Positions 19,502-29,209 of a DNA stretch of 64,000 nucleotides are shown one piece after another. The position numbers were made by a program, and so were the translations under genes. The stretch's first letter is position 1. Each line of letters starts with the position of its first letter. Source of the DNA: Mesorhizobium sp. ES1-4 (GTDB lineage Bacteria; Pseudomonadota; Alphaproteobacteria; Rhizobiales; Rhizobiaceae); assembly GCF_020164745.1 (NCBI RefSeq), contig NZ_JAIUGV010000001.1:496001-560000 (forward strand), read 5' to 3'. Under the pieces are notes generated by a model that did not search any database, was not told the origin of the DNA, and worked only from the letters and a program-made list of their open reading frames with translations.

Positions 19502-20085
19502 CCGAGGCGATCCACCATTTCATCGAACAGTACGGGTTGTTGGCGGTTTTTCTCGGTTGCGTGGCCGAAGGCGAAAGTGCCGCGATCTTGGGGGGATTCT
19601 TCGCCCACCAGCATGTTTTCGTGCTGTGGCATGCTTTCGTCGCGGCAGCGCTGGGCGCCTTCGCCGGCGACACCTTCTTCTTCATCCTGGGCAGGAGTTT
19701 CGCAGACAATCGCCATGTCGTCAGGCTGCGCCGGCGGCCCGGCTTCCGCCGCGCCTACCGCCTGCTCAACACCCATCCCAACATCTTCGTACTGTCGAAC
19801 CGCTATATCTACGGCATGCGCCTGGTCGGCGGCATCGCGGCCGGCCTTTCAACCATCCCGGCGCCGCGCTTCGTCATCCTCAACGCCATCTCGTCGGTGA
19901 TCTGGGCGGTTCTGTTCAGCACCCTTGGCTATTTCTTCGGACTGGGCGCCGAACAGCTCATCGGCAAGGCACTGGCACACCACGAGCGACTGTTCATCGG
20001 TCTGGCCATTGGTCTGGCCGTTGCCATCATTGCCTGGTTCATCGCCCGTCACATCGCCAAACGAGAGCGCGCCCGGGAAAGCTGA
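19498..20085 (+). CDS. DedA-family membrane protein
   Basis: A 195-residue inner-membrane protein of the DedA/SNARE-associated family. Recognisable pieces are the GGFFAHQHVF re-entrant region, GDTFFFILGR, and the arginine-containing RYIYGMRLVGGIAAGLSTIP segment, which lines the charged pocket in this family. DedA proteins are thought to flip undecaprenyl phosphate or phosphatidylethanolamine and to support envelope homeostasis. It overlaps the DUF1003 gene by 4 bases. Confidence 0.92.
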   Translation: MTEAIHHFIEQYGLLAVFLGCVAEGESAAILGGFFAHQHVFVLWHAFVAAALGAFAGDTFFFILGRSFADNRHVVRLRRRPGFRRAYRLLNTHPNIFVLSNRYIYGMRLVGGIAAGLSTIPAPRFVILNAISSVIWAVLFSTLGYFFGLGAEQLIGKALAHHERLFIGLAIGLAVAIIAWFIARHIAKRERARES

Positions 20086-20130
20086 AATCTTCGCCTGCCA
20101 GAATTGCGGCGTGCTTTCAGACGACATGCG

Positions 20131-20718
20131 TCAGTCTATTTCGAGCGCCCGATCGCCGCGATCAAGAATGAGCGGGATGATCAGATCCTCCTCGTCGGCG
20201 AGATGACGGGTCAGCATGGCGATCAGCCTGCTGTTTTCGTCGGCATAGGCATCGGCGGCGAAGCGCTGCTTGTCCTCACTCTCCTGAAGTGTACGGATGA
20301 AGGCATTCGCTGCTTCCGCATTGCGCTCCAGCCCTTCGTGGATCGCGTGGTGATCGGCATCGAGAATGTCGAAGCCGCGTTTCAGGCGGGGCTCGGCCTT
20401 GGCGAAAACCGGGAAATATTGGTAGTCCTCGACATTGTGGTGACCATCGAGATTGCCGAGGAAATGGTTGAGGCGCGGCGTGAACCACCGCGCGAAATCG
20501 GGCGCTGTCAGCCTGCCTTCGCGATAGTCGCCAATACCGCCGCTCAGCATGCCGCCAAGTTCGCGGAACATGTCGTGCCGCTGCAGCCACATTTTGGCCA
20601 CGCCGTGAATATTCGCGTGACCCTGCCAGATCTCGCGCGGATACTTTTCGGCCAGCCAGCGCAGGTCTTCCGGCAGGCCCGGGCGTTCGAGAAGCGAGGA
20701 ATTCGTGGACCCTGTCAT
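20131..20718 (-). CDS. Hemerythrin-like domain protein
   Basis: A 195-residue four-helix protein with the His/Asp/Glu pattern of an iron-binding hemerythrin domain: HANIHG at the start, HFLGNLDGHHNVEDYQYFP in helix 2, DADHHAIHEGLE in helix 3 and LTRHLADEEDLIIP in helix 4. These residues would bind a di-iron centre for sensing or buffering oxygen or nitric oxide. It is cytoplasmic, without extra domains, and it lies next to but not in an obvious operon with the diacylglycerol kinase gene. Confidence 0.9.
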   Translation of the reverse strand: MTGSTNSSLLERPGLPEDLRWLAEKYPREIWQGHANIHGVAKMWLQRHDMFRELGGMLSGGIGDYREGRLTAPDFARWFTPRLNHFLGNLDGHHNVEDYQYFPVFAKAEPRLKRGFDILDADHHAIHEGLERNAEAANAFIRTLQESEDKQRFAADAYADENSRLIAMLTRHLADEEDLIIPLILDRGDRALEID

Positions 20719-20758
20719 GACGGTCTCCGTTGGTGACTGTCATATAGGGATCAATGTC

Positions 20759-21118
20759 TCAGATCGGCACCCCTGTCATGCGCTCGATCAGAGCGATGCC
20801 CCACACGCCGCCGGCAATCACCACCGAAATCAGCACCGCCAGCGAGCCGCAATCCTTGGCGAGCTGGATTTCTATGTGGAATTCACGAGAAATCGCGTCG
20901 CACGCCGCCTCGATGCCGGTGTTCAGCACTTCGACCATGATCAAGAGGAGCACGGCGCCGATCAGCAGCGCGTAGCCGCGCCATGACATTGAGATGAACC
21001 AGCCGGCGGGCAATGCCAGCGCCAGCAGCATCAGTTCCTGCTGGAAGGCCTTCTCGCTGACCGCAAGCTTGCGAAATGCCCGCACCGAATTGATAAAAGC
21101 ATCGATCAGCCGCTGCAT
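20759..21118 (-). CDS. dgkA: Diacylglycerol kinase
   Basis: A 119-residue prokaryotic-type kinase with three membrane helices. The active-site motif EVLNTGIEAACD and the following LAKDCGSLAV stretch are typical of DgkA, which phosphorylates diacylglycerol in the inner membrane and recycles it to phosphatidate, including the diacylglycerol released when periplasmic glucans are modified. The ATG at 21118 gives the normal family length; a longer frame to 21193 is not supported. It follows the GFA gene on the same strand with a 78-base gap. Confidence 0.93.
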   Translation of the reverse strand: MQRLIDAFINSVRAFRKLAVSEKAFQQELMLLALALPAGWFISMSWRGYALLIGAVLLLIMVEVLNTGIEAACDAISREFHIEIQLAKDCGSLAVLISVVIAGGVWGIALIERMTGVPI

Positions 21119-21196
21119 GCCCAAATCCCTCTCCGAGTCACCGGCACGGGATAAAGCAATGGCCCGATCAAGGGAATAAGGCGTCCCGCGCAAAGT

Positions 21197-21619
21197 TCAT
21201 TCGCCCGACGGCACCTTGATCGATGGCGTCGACTTTTCGAATTGCGGCAGCGCGTCGTCGACCGAATAGTAGTCGCCCTTGTCGCCGATGAAGATATGGC
21301 ATTGACCCTGCAGGCTTGTCGGAGCGTCAAACGATCCCGCCAGGACCGAGACATAAGCGTCGTCACGCGGCTTCCAGAACAGCAGCGATCCGCATGTCTT
21401 GCAAAAACCACGTCTGGCGGAAGACGATGCCTCGTACCAGGTGATGCTTTCCGTGCCTTCGATCAAGATGTCGGCATCGGCAACATTGGTCGCGGCATAG
21501 AAATGCCCGCTTTGTTTCCTGCACTGCGAACAATGGCAGTAGACAACGCCGCGCAGCGCCCCATTTGTCCGGAAGCGGACAGCTCCGCACAGACATGATC
21601 CCTGGTGGTTGTCGCTCAT
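21197..21619 (-). CDS. GFA-family zinc protein (glutathione-dependent formaldehyde-activating enzyme-like)
   Basis: A 140-residue Mss4-like zinc protein. Cysteines follow the GFA pattern: C9-x-C11 (SCLCGAVRF), C28-x-C30-x2-C33 (YCHCSQCRK) and C73-x2-C76 (CKTCGS), which bind two zincs. The name of the family comes from S-(hydroxymethyl)glutathione synthase, but most members have no proven activity, so the function is unknown here. Nothing nearby suggests formaldehyde metabolism. Confidence 0.88.
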   Translation of the reverse strand: MSDNHQGSCLCGAVRFRTNGALRGVVYCHCSQCRKQSGHFYAATNVADADILIEGTESITWYEASSSARRGFCKTCGSLLFWKPRDDAYVSVLAGSFDAPTSLQGQCHIFIGDKGDYYSVDDALPQFEKSTPSIKVPSGE

Positions 21620-22000
21620 TTCGACACTCCTCGAAGACGTCCTGCATCGTTGTCAGGATTCCAGCTTCGCGGCCGCTGCGCGCAAGCAAATACGACATCG
21701 ATTGGCGTGACGAATTCGAAAAGTCGTTTCATTTTTGCAGCGGCACGCCGCGAGTTTCGATTCCAAGAGTTGTCGGGATGGCATACAAAAAACGCTTCTA
21801 CAGCCGCAGGCAGAAAAATCTGTGGAAGCCGTGCGAATTAAGGAAACTTTAGCGCTGCCGCAACTATGATCTCCCGGCAAGAAGTGCGGTGGGGACGCGC
21901 GTCTTCACAAGGCTTTCTGGAGCATGGGTAACGCTCCCCAGGTCGGCGATCAATGGACCCGCGAATTCCGCGCCGGGATCCGAGGGGGAGTTAACCAGAC
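21620..22000. other. Divergent intergenic region without a supported gene
   Basis: This 381-base gap separates the GFA gene from the divergent diguanylate cyclase gene. Base composition is noticeably lower in GC from about 21690 to 21870. Short open frames on the plus strand are not preceded by ribosome binding sites and give no familiar sequence. The promoter of the cyclase gene is expected here; I could not pin it down. Confidence 0.6.
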
Positions 22001-23071
22001 ATGCAGCCAGCAGCAGCCCCGACCGAACGAAGTACCGATATCGCAGCCACCGTTGTCGCGACAATGCGCCAGCTTGGGGTACTGGGCGTGCCACGCAACT
22101 ACGAGATTTTCTATGAGGCCTTGAACGGCACCAACCGTGAACTCAGCCTCGCCGTCGTGTCGCTGAGCAATCGGCCTACGCAGGACGAGTTGGATCAGAT
22201 CGGGCGCGCCTTTTTTGCCCACAACCATGGCCCGGGCATCGTCGAGCATGCCAGGGACGTCATCGCCCGAGAACTCGAAGAAGTCGCATCGCTCCTGCGC
22301 AGCGAGCGCAGCCACATCGAAAAATACGGCAGAATCCTCGATGAGACCTCGAGCGGCCTGAGCAACCGCAGCCTGCTCTCCCAGGATCTTCTGCAAAAGA
22401 TCGCCAACGCAATGACGATCGCGACCAATTCGACCATCGATCACGGCCGGCAGATCGCCTCGACGCTCAGCGACAAGACGGCCGAGCTCGAAAGCGTCAA
22501 GTCCAAGCTCGAGGAATACAAGCGGCTGGCCGATACGGATCCATTGACCCAGATCTGGAACCGTCGTGCCTTCGACAAGGAAATCACCAGGATCTACAAC
22601 AGCAACAAGGGTATCCTGTTCAACGCCCTGATCCTTGTCGACATCGATCGGTTCAAGGACATCAATGACCGCCACGGCCATCCCGTCGGCGACAAGATCA
22701 TCCAGATCATCGCCGAGATTTTCCAGACCAGCATTCGCGGCGACATGTTCGTCGCCCGCACCGGCGGCGAGGAGTTCGCGCTGATCGTCGAGGGCGCCAG
22801 CGAGGACGCGACCTACCAGATCGCGGAACGCATTCGCGCCCTGATCGAGCAGACGCCGTTCACCAGCAGCCAGACCGGCATCAATTACGGCACCGTGACG
22901 GTATCGATGGGTATCTGCATGGCGTCCGAGGCGGACGGCCCCGAAGACCTCTACACCAAGGCGGATCGGGCGCTTTATCGCTCGAAGGTCAGCGGGCGCA
23001 ATCGCGTTACCAGGCATTCGGCCATGGCCGGGCGCGCCGGCAAGAGCTGGCTGCTCTACAAGAAAGACTGA
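22001..23071 (+). CDS. Diguanylate cyclase with degenerate product-inhibition site
   Basis: A 356-residue cytoplasmic protein that should make cyclic di-GMP from GTP. Residues 1-170 are helical, probably an input or dimerisation region without a recognised sensor domain or membrane segment. The GGDEF domain (about 175-340) has TDPLTQIWNRRAF, RFKDINDRHGHPVGD and the intact active site RTGGEEF. At the inhibitory I-site, the Arg nine residues before GGEEF is present but the position of the Asp (six before) is Met, so product inhibition may be weak. A GGGGAG ribosome binding site precedes the ATG. A terminator follows the stop. Confidence 0.92.
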   Translation: MQPAAAPTERSTDIAATVVATMRQLGVLGVPRNYEIFYEALNGTNRELSLAVVSLSNRPTQDELDQIGRAFFAHNHGPGIVEHARDVIARELEEVASLLRSERSHIEKYGRILDETSSGLSNRSLLSQDLLQKIANAMTIATNSTIDHGRQIASTLSDKTAELESVKSKLEEYKRLADTDPLTQIWNRRAFDKEITRIYNSNKGILFNALILVDIDRFKDINDRHGHPVGDKIIQIIAEIFQTSIRGDMFVARTGGEEFALIVEGASEDATYQIAERIRALIEQTPFTSSQTGINYGTVTVSMGICMASEADGPEDLYTKADRALYRSKVSGRNRVTRHSAMAGRAGKSWLLYKKD

Positions 23072-23128
23072 AGCCCTCGCTTTATAGGTTGCGCCGCCGA
23101 AGGCAAAACCCAAAAGCTGAAAATGGAC

Positions 23129-23155
23129 AAGGCGCCGAGTCCGCGGGCGCCTTTC
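23129..23155. terminator. Bidirectional terminator between diguanylate cyclase and DAHP synthase genes
   Basis: AAGGCGCC at 23129-23136 and GGCGCCTT at 23146-23153 form an 8-base stem with a 9-base loop, followed by TTCT on the plus strand. It lies between two convergent genes and could stop transcription from either side. Confidence 0.65.
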
Positions 23156-23178
23156 TCCACCAGTCCAATTGGCCGGGC

Positions 23179-24552
23179 TCAGCCGTTCGCGGCCTGCTTG
23201 TGCTGCACCGGATGGCTCTTCTTCAGCAGGTCCGAGACCAGGAAGGCCAGTTCGATCGCCTGGTCGGCATTGAGGCGCGGGTCGCAATGGGTGTGGTAGC
23301 GGTCCTGCAACTCCTCGGCCGTGATGGCGCGCGCGCCACCGGTGCATTCGGTGACGTTCTTGCCGGTCATCTCGACATGGATGCCGCCCGGATGGGTGCC
23401 TTCGGCGCGATGCACCTCGAAGAAAGTTTGCACCTCCTTCAGGATACGGTCGAAAGGCCGCGTCTTGTAACCGGCGGCCTCGATCGTGTTGCCGTGCATC
23501 GGGTCCGACGACCAGACCACGCTGCGGCCCTCCCTCTGCACCGCGCGCACCAGCTTCGGCAGATGGTCGGCAACCTTGTCGGAACCGAAACGTGCGATCA
23601 GCGTCAGCCGCCCCGGCTCGTTTTCGGGGTTCAGCAGGTCGATCAGCTCCAGCAAGCCGTCAGGCGTCAGCGACGGACCGCATTTCAGGCCGAGCGGGTT
23701 CTTGATGCCTCGGCAATATTCGACGTGCGCGTGGTCGGGTTGACGCGTGCGGTCGCCGATCCAGATCATGTGACCCGACGTCGCGTACCAGTCGCCCGAG
23801 GTTGAATCGACACGGGTCAGCGCTTCTTCGTAGCCGAGCAGCAGTGCTTCGTGGCTGGTGTAGAAGTCGGTTTCGCGCAGCGCGAAATTGGTCTCGGACG
23901 TGATGCCGACCGCGCGCATGAAGTCCATCGTTTCGGTGATGCGATTGGCCAGCGACTCGTATTTTTCACCCTGCGGGCTGTCGGACACGAAGCCGAGCAT
24001 CCAGCGATGCACGTTCTCCAGGCTGGCATAGCCGCCCTGCGCGAAGGCACGCAGAAGGTTGAGCGTCGCCGCCGACTGGCGGTAGGCCATCTCCTGCCGG
24101 GCGGGATCGGGAATGCGCGATTTCGCGTCGAATTCGATGCCGTTGATGATGTCGCCGCGATAGCTCGGCAGCGTCACGCCGCCCTTGGTTTCGTTGTCGG
24201 ACGAGCGCGGCTTGGCGAACTGGCCAGCGACGCGACCAACCTTCACCACCGGCTGCGCGCCGGCAAAAGTCAGTACGACCGACATCTGCAGGAAGACGCG
24301 GAAGAAGTCGCGGATGTTGTCGGCGCCATGTTCGGCGAAACTCTCGGCGCAATCGCCTCCCTGGAGCAGGAAGGCTTCGCCGGCGGCAACGGCCGCCAAT
24401 TGCTTCTTCAGCTTGCGGGCCTCGCCGGCGAAAACCAGCGGTGGAAAGGTGGCGAGTTGGGCTTCCGTGGACTTCAGAGCGGCAAGGTCCGGATAGGCGG
24501 GAACCTGCTTGATCGGCTTTGCTCTCCAAGAATTCGGCGACCATTTCGTCAT
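23179..24552 (-). CDS. aroG: Class II 3-deoxy-7-phosphoheptulonate (DAHP) synthase
   Basis: A 457-residue plant-type DAHP synthase that condenses phosphoenolpyruvate with erythrose 4-phosphate, the entry to the shikimate pathway. Class II landmarks are [49 protein letters not shown] and [17 protein letters not shown]. The class II metal ligands and the PEP-binding Arg/Lys residues lie in these blocks. ATG 24552 gives the family N-terminus [10 protein letters not shown]; an extension to 24630 is improbable. It stands alone and should be the main supply of aromatic precursors. Confidence 0.95.
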   Translation of the reverse strand: MTKWSPNSWRAKPIKQVPAYPDLAALKSTEAQLATFPPLVFAGEARKLKKQLAAVAAGEAFLLQGGDCAESFAEHGADNIRDFFRVFLQMSVVLTFAGAQPVVKVGRVAGQFAKPRSSDNETKGGVTLPSYRGDIINGIEFDAKSRIPDPARQEMAYRQSAATLNLLRAFAQGGYASLENVHRWMLGFVSDSPQGEKYESLANRITETMDFMRAVGITSETNFALRETDFYTSHEALLLGYEEALTRVDSTSGDWYATSGHMIWIGDRTRQPDHAHVEYCRGIKNPLGLKCGPSLTPDGLLELIDLLNPENEPGRLTLIARFGSDKVADHLPKLVRAVQREGRSVVWSSDPMHGNTIEAAGYKTRPFDRILKEVQTFFEVHRAEGTHPGGIHVEMTGKNVTECTGGARAITAEELQDRYHTHCDPRLNADQAIELAFLVSDLLKKSHPVQHKQAANG

Positions 24553-24744
24553 CGCTGCACCCAACGCTCTTTCCGGCGAGCACCCTCGCCCGCCATTTCC
24601 GCCCCTATATGGGTTGGCGGCTCCATACACGAAGCCGAATTCCTATTCTAGACCGGAATTTCGGTGCTGGCGAATGAGTCAGGCGGCTCACTCTGCCACC
24701 TGAGACAGGGCGAGATAGAAAAAACTCAGCCCCAGCAGCAAACA

Positions 24745-25122
24745 TCACGGGCTGTAGAACCAGCTATCATAGCGGGCAAAACGTGTGGTCCTGACTCGCT
24801 TGAACAATCCGAAATACCGGGACCAACTGAACGCCCGCCCGGTGAAGACGGCGGCCCACAAGATGATGCCTGCCTTGAGCACCTGTTGCGACAGCGGCAA
24901 ACGGACCATGCCGGCGAAGCCAAGAATCAGCAGAAGCACCAACGCCAGGATCAACCCAACCGCCATGGCGCCAAAGGCCGTTTCCTTGACAGCCGGAGTG
25001 CCGTCCTCACGTTGCGGGAGCGCGACGCCGGCGCCGATGCGGCCACCGAAACCCCAATAGATATGAAAGCCGGAACCAAGCAGCAGCAGCGCCGTGCAGA
25101 AGGCGATGACCGCTACCGTCAT
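24745..25122 (-). CDS. DUF3995 small membrane protein
   Basis: A 125-residue protein with four predicted membrane helices: IAFCTALLLLGSGFHIYWGF near the N-terminus, GAMAVGLILALVLLLILGF, the QVLKAGIILWAAVFTGRAF segment, and a short tail. The GFHIYWGFGGR opening and the ILWAAVFTGRAFSWSRYFGLF block fit the DUF3995 family, whose role is unknown. ATG at 25122 overlaps the stop of the Mpo1-like gene by 4 bases (ATGA), so the two are translated together and may act together in the membrane. Confidence 0.8.
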   Translation of the reverse strand: MTVAVIAFCTALLLLGSGFHIYWGFGGRIGAGVALPQREDGTPAVKETAFGAMAVGLILALVLLLILGFAGMVRLPLSQQVLKAGIILWAAVFTGRAFSWSRYFGLFKRVRTTRFARYDSWFYSP

Positions 25123-25457
25123 GCCTGTCGGGCGACGTCGTTCAGACGCTTGAGCTGGCGGCCAAGCCCACCCGTCGAGTCGAGCGCAAGCATGCGCAGC
25201 AGCGCGATGGCGCTCCACAAAGGCCGGTCCGCGAACGGCTTGTTGCTATTGTGCTCAAGCAAAGGATGGGTGAGCAGGGCAGCGAGATAAAACAACGGAA
25301 TGATTACCAGAAAAGCCCACCAGACGACAAGAAAAGACGCAGCGACCCCGGCGATCGGCGCGAAAAACAGACCGATATAGTGGATAAACCGGGTCGAAGG
25401 TTTTGAATGGCCGGCAAGATAGCCAAGCCAGTATTCATCGAATGTCTGCGGGTTCAT
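25119..25457 (-). CDS. Mpo1-like (DUF962) membrane protein
   Basis: A 112-residue membrane protein resembling yeast Mpo1, an iron-dependent dioxygenase of 2-hydroxy fatty acid alpha-oxidation. Conserved histidines are H17 (LAGHSKP), H26 (FIHYIG), H64 and H69 (HPLLEHN), which correspond to the iron ligands, and two to three hydrophobic stretches surround them. A role in breaking down hydroxylated fatty acids would fit the long hydroxy acids of rhizobial lipid A, but that is inference. It is the first gene of a two-gene unit with the DUF3995 gene. Confidence 0.85.
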   Translation of the reverse strand: MNPQTFDEYWLGYLAGHSKPSTRFIHYIGLFFAPIAGVAASFLVVWWAFLVIIPLFYLAALLTHPLLEHNSNKPFADRPLWSAIALLRMLALDSTGGLGRQLKRLNDVARQA

Positions 25458-25543
25458 GGACTTCCCCGTTCAGCGATGAGTTGCAAGGCCATTTGACCCT
25501 TTGGACCCAATATTTCAATGGCTCCAATCGTCGCACATGCCGG

Positions 25544-25567
25544 GAGGGCGCCAATCCTTGCGCCCTC
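25544..25567. terminator. Hairpin downstream of mfd
   Basis: GAGGGCGC at 25544-25551 and its complement at 25560-25567 form an 8-base stem with an 8-base loop about 75 bases past the mfd stop (minus strand). There is no convincing U-tract, so this is only a possible terminator. Confidence 0.35.
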
Positions 25568-25641
25568 GGTTACTGTCCCGTTTAGACATGGTGCTGTTGG
25601 CCAGCGCCTTCCCTTCTCTGAAAGGGCTAACCGCTCTAAGT

Positions 25642-28600
25642 CTAAGCCGCTTTCTCCACCAGCCGCGCCAGTTGCGTCATCACCACCGCCGAGCCCGCCA
25701 GCCGCTTCTCTGGCGTCGGCCAGTCACGCGCGAAGACCACGCTGTGATCCGGCCTGATCTTGGCCAGTGAACCCTGCTCGCCGATGAACTTGACCAGCCC
25801 GACGGGGTTGGGGAATTCGCGCTTGCGGAAATGAAGGACGACGCCCTTCGGCCCGGCATCGAGCTTCTCGACATTGGCCTTGCGGCAGAGCGCCTTGATG
25901 AAGACGATCTTCAGGAGATGCTTCACCTCCTCCGGCAGCGGCCCGAAACGGTCGATCAGCTCGGCCCCGAAAGCGTCGATCTCCTCGGTGGTTTCGAGAT
26001 CGCCGAGGCGGCGGTAAAGCGCCAGCCTGAGCTGCAGATCCGGCACATAGCCTTCCGGGATCATCACTGCCGTGCCGACGGCGATCTGCGGCGACCAGCC
26101 GCCGTCCTGGACCTCGCCGGAATCCTTCACCTCGGCCACCGCCTCCTCCAGCATCTGCTGGTAGAGCTCGAAGCCGACCTCCTTGATGTGGCCGGATTGC
26201 TCTTCACCCAGAAGATTGCCGGCGCCACGGATGTCAAGATCGTGGCTGGCGAGTTGGAAGCCGGCACCCAGCGTGTCCAGCGATTGCAGCACCTTCAGCC
26301 GACGCTCGGCCGTGTCAGTGAGCTTGCGATTGGCCGGCAGCGTGAACAGCGCATAGGCGCGCACCTTCGAGCGACCGACGCGGCCGCGCAACTGGTAGAG
26401 CTGCGACAGGCCGAACATGTCGGCGCGATGGATGATCAGCGTGTTGGCGGTCGGGATGTCGAGGCCCGATTCGACGATGGTGGTCGACAGAAGCACATCG
26501 TACTGGCCGTCGTAGAAGGCGTTCATGATGTCGTCGAGTTCGCCTGGCGGCATCTGGCCATGCGCCACGGCGATTTTCAGTTCAGGAACAGATTCCTTCA
26601 GGAAATCGTGGATCTCAGCGAGATCGCTGATGCGCGGCACCACGTAGAAGGAATGCCCGCCGCGATAGCGCTCCCGAAGCAGCGTTTCGCGGATGACCAG
26701 CGGATCGAAGGGCGAGATGAAGGTCCGCACCGCCATGCGGTCGACCGGCGGCGTGGCGATCAGCGACAGTTCGCGCACGCCGGTGAGGGCCAATTGGAGG
26801 GTACGCGGAATGGGTGTCGCCGACAGCGTCAGGACGTGGACGTCGGTCTTCAGGTCCTTGAGCCGCTCCTTGTGCTTGACGCCAAAATGCTGCTCCTCGT
26901 CGATGATCAGCAAGCCAAGGTTCTTGAACGATATCGAGGACCCAAGCAACGCATGGGTGCCGACCACGATATCGACCTGGCCCTCGGCCAAGGCCTTCTT
27001 CGTCTCGGCGAGTTCCTTGGCACCGACCAGCCGCGAGGCCTGGGCGACACGGATCGGCAGCCCCGAGAAACGCTGCGAGAATGTCTTGAAGTGCTGGCGC
27101 GACAACAGCGTCGTCGGCACCACCACCGCGACCTGAAACCCTTCCATCGCCGCGATGAAGGCGGCGCGCAGCGCCACTTCGGTCTTGCCAAAGCCGACGT
27201 CACCGCAGATCAGCCGGTCCATCGGCTTGCCGGCGCCAAGGTCGTCGCGCACCGAGTCGATCGCCGTCTGCTGGTCATCCGTCTCCTCGTAGGGGAAACG
27301 GGCGGCAAACTCGTCATAGAGGCCCTCGGCCGGCACCAGCGCCGGTGCGGCGCGCATCTGCCGCTCGGCGGCGATGCGGATCAACTGCCCGGCCATGTCG
27401 AGCAGGCGCCGCTTCAGCCTGGCCTTGCGCGACTGCCAGGCGCCGCCGCCAAGCTTGTCCAGCGTCGCCTCGGCTGTGTCGGAGCCGTAGCGCGACAGCA
27501 GTTCGATGTTTTCCACCGGCAGGAACAGCCGGTCGTCGCCGGCATAGTGGATTTCCAGGCAGTCATGCGGCGCGCCGACCGCTTCGATGGTGCGCAGGCC
27601 GATGAAGCGGCCAATGCCATGATCGGTATGGACGACAATGTCGCCGGCCGACAAGGCCGAGGCCTCGGCAATGAAATCGGAAGCGCGCTTCTTGCGCTTC
27701 GAGCGCCGGATCAGCCGGTCGCCCAGAATATCCTGCTCGGCGACAACAACCAGCTTTTCAGTCTCAAAGCCGGATTCCAGCGGCAAAACCGCCAAGGCCG
27801 CCTGCCCCGGCTCGAGCTGTTCCGCCTCCGCCAGCGTTTCGACCTGTTTGAGATTGCCGAGATGGTGCTCGGCCAGGATCTGGCCAAGCCGGTCGAGCGA
27901 GCCTTCGGTCCAACCGGCGATGACGACCCGGCGGCGCGCCGCACGCTCGTCGGCAATGTGCCGGACGACGACATCGAAGACATTGACGTTCGGATCGGCT
28001 CGCTCCTCCACGAAGCTGCGGCCATGGCGCGAGCCGGCGTGGAAGACTTTCTTACCGCCCAAATCGGGCGCATCGAACACGGTAAAGTCGATGTCCTCCC
28101 GCTGCCCGAGCGAAGCCTTGAGATTCTCCGGCGAGAGATAGAGCAGGTCCGGTGCAACTGGTTTGTAGGGTACCGCGTCCTTGAGCGCCCCGTCAGCCTG
28201 CTTTTTGCGCGCCTCGTAGTGGTCGAGGATCAGCGTATGGCGTTCGGCAAGCGCCTCATGCGCCAGATGGTCGAAAACCACGGGGGCGTCGGGCAGGTAG
28301 TCGAACACCGTCTCCAGCCGCTCGTAGAAGAACGGCAGCCAATGCTCCATGCCGGCGAAGCGCCGCCCCTCGCTGACCGCCGCGTACAGCCCGTCGTCGC
28401 GCGATGGCGCGCCGAAGGCTTCGATATAGGCGCGGCGGAAACGGCTGATGGTTTCGGGTGTCAGCGCCACCTCGCTCATCGCCTGCAGCGCCATCGACTT
28501 GCGCTGGCCGGTGGTACGCTGCGTGGCGGCGTCGAAGACGCGGATCGATTCCAGCGTGTCGCCGAAGAAATCAAGGCGCAGCGCCTCGGTCCAGCCGGGT

Positions 28601-29142
28601 GCGAAGAGGTCGAGAATGCCGCCGCGCACCGCGAATTCACCGATTCCGCGCACGGTCGGCACACGCTCGAATCCCGACGTCTCCAGCCGCGCGATCAGCG
28701 CATTCATGTCGATCTGGTTACCGGGCCTCGCATGGAAGGTTTGCGCCTCGACAAGCTCGGCGGGCGGGATGCGCTGCAGCAGCGCATTGGCGGTGGTCAG
28801 AATAACGGCACGGTGCGGTTTCTTCGCCAGTGCGATCATGGCGGTCAGCGCATCGAGACGCTTGGCGGCGGCATCGGAACCAGGCGACACGCGGTCGTAT
28901 GGCAGACAGTCCCAGGCAGGCAGCTCCAGCACAGGCAGGCCGGGCGCGACGAAGGACAGCGCTTCGATGATGGAAGGCAGGCGCTGGCCGTCGCGGGCCA
29001 CGAACAGCACCGGCTTGTCGGGTGCGATCTCGAGCGCCGTCTGCACCAGCGCGAAGGCTTCGTAGCCATCGGCGACACCGTCGACGATGAATTGGCCGGC
29101 GCGGCCCTTCGGCAAGCCAATGGTGGGAATGAGAGCCATCAA
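25642..29142 (-). CDS. mfd: Transcription-repair coupling factor
   Basis: A 1166-residue SF2 translocase that releases stalled RNA polymerase and recruits UvrA to DNA lesions. In order are the UvrB-homology region (first 300 residues), the RNA-polymerase-interaction domain around 460-540 (HTDHGIGRFIGLR, the CarD-like RID), the helicase motor with Walker A GDVGFGKTE near residue 645 and the DEEQHFG box near 747, TPIPRTLQ as motif III, and the C-terminal TRCF domain. Full length for the family. It is followed downstream by no operon partner on the minus strand; upstream lies sdhE. Confidence 0.97.
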   Translation of the reverse strand: MMALIPTIGLPKGRAGQFIVDGVADGYEAFALVQTALEIAPDKPVLFVARDGQRLPSIIEALSFVAPGLPVLELPAWDCLPYDRVSPGSDAAAKRLDALTAMIALAKKPHRAVILTTANALLQRIPPAELVEAQTFHARPGNQIDMNALIARLETSGFERVPTVRGIGEFAVRGGILDLFAPGWTEALRLDFFGDTLESIRVFDAATQRTTGQRKSMALQAMSEVALTPETISRFRRAYIEAFGAPSRDDGLYAAVSEGRRFAGMEHWLPFFYERLETVFDYLPDAPVVFDHLAHEALAERHTLILDHYEARKKQADGALKDAVPYKPVAPDLLYLSPENLKASLGQREDIDFTVFDAPDLGGKKVFHAGSRHGRSFVEERADPNVNVFDVVVRHIADERAARRRVVIAGWTEGSLDRLGQILAEHHLGNLKQVETLAEAEQLEPGQAALAVLPLESGFETEKLVVVAEQDILGDRLIRRSKRKKRASDFIAEASALSAGDIVVHTDHGIGRFIGLRTIEAVGAPHDCLEIHYAGDDRLFLPVENIELLSRYGSDTAEATLDKLGGGAWQSRKARLKRRLLDMAGQLIRIAAERQMRAAPALVPAEGLYDEFAARFPYEETDDQQTAIDSVRDDLGAGKPMDRLICGDVGFGKTEVALRAAFIAAMEGFQVAVVVPTTLLSRQHFKTFSQRFSGLPIRVAQASRLVGAKELAETKKALAEGQVDIVVGTHALLGSSISFKNLGLLIIDEEQHFGVKHKERLKDLKTDVHVLTLSATPIPRTLQLALTGVRELSLIATPPVDRMAVRTFISPFDPLVIRETLLRERYRGGHSFYVVPRISDLAEIHDFLKESVPELKIAVAHGQMPPGELDDIMNAFYDGQYDVLLSTTIVESGLDIPTANTLIIHRADMFGLSQLYQLRGRVGRSKVRAYALFTLPANRKLTDTAERRLKVLQSLDTLGAGFQLASHDLDIRGAGNLLGEEQSGHIKEVGFELYQQMLEEAVAEVKDSGEVQDGGWSPQIAVGTAVMIPEGYVPDLQLRLALYRRLGDLETTEEIDAFGAELIDRFGPLPEEVKHLLKIVFIKALCRKANVEKLDAGPKGVVLHFRKREFPNPVGLVKFIGEQGSLAKIRPDHSVVFARDWPTPEKRLAGSAVVMTQLARLVEKAA

Positions 29143-29209
29143 ATCACGGTCTTGTTATCGCAATTCCGGACGGAAAACCGCTTCGCACTTTTCCTGGAAT
29201 CGCTTTTGT

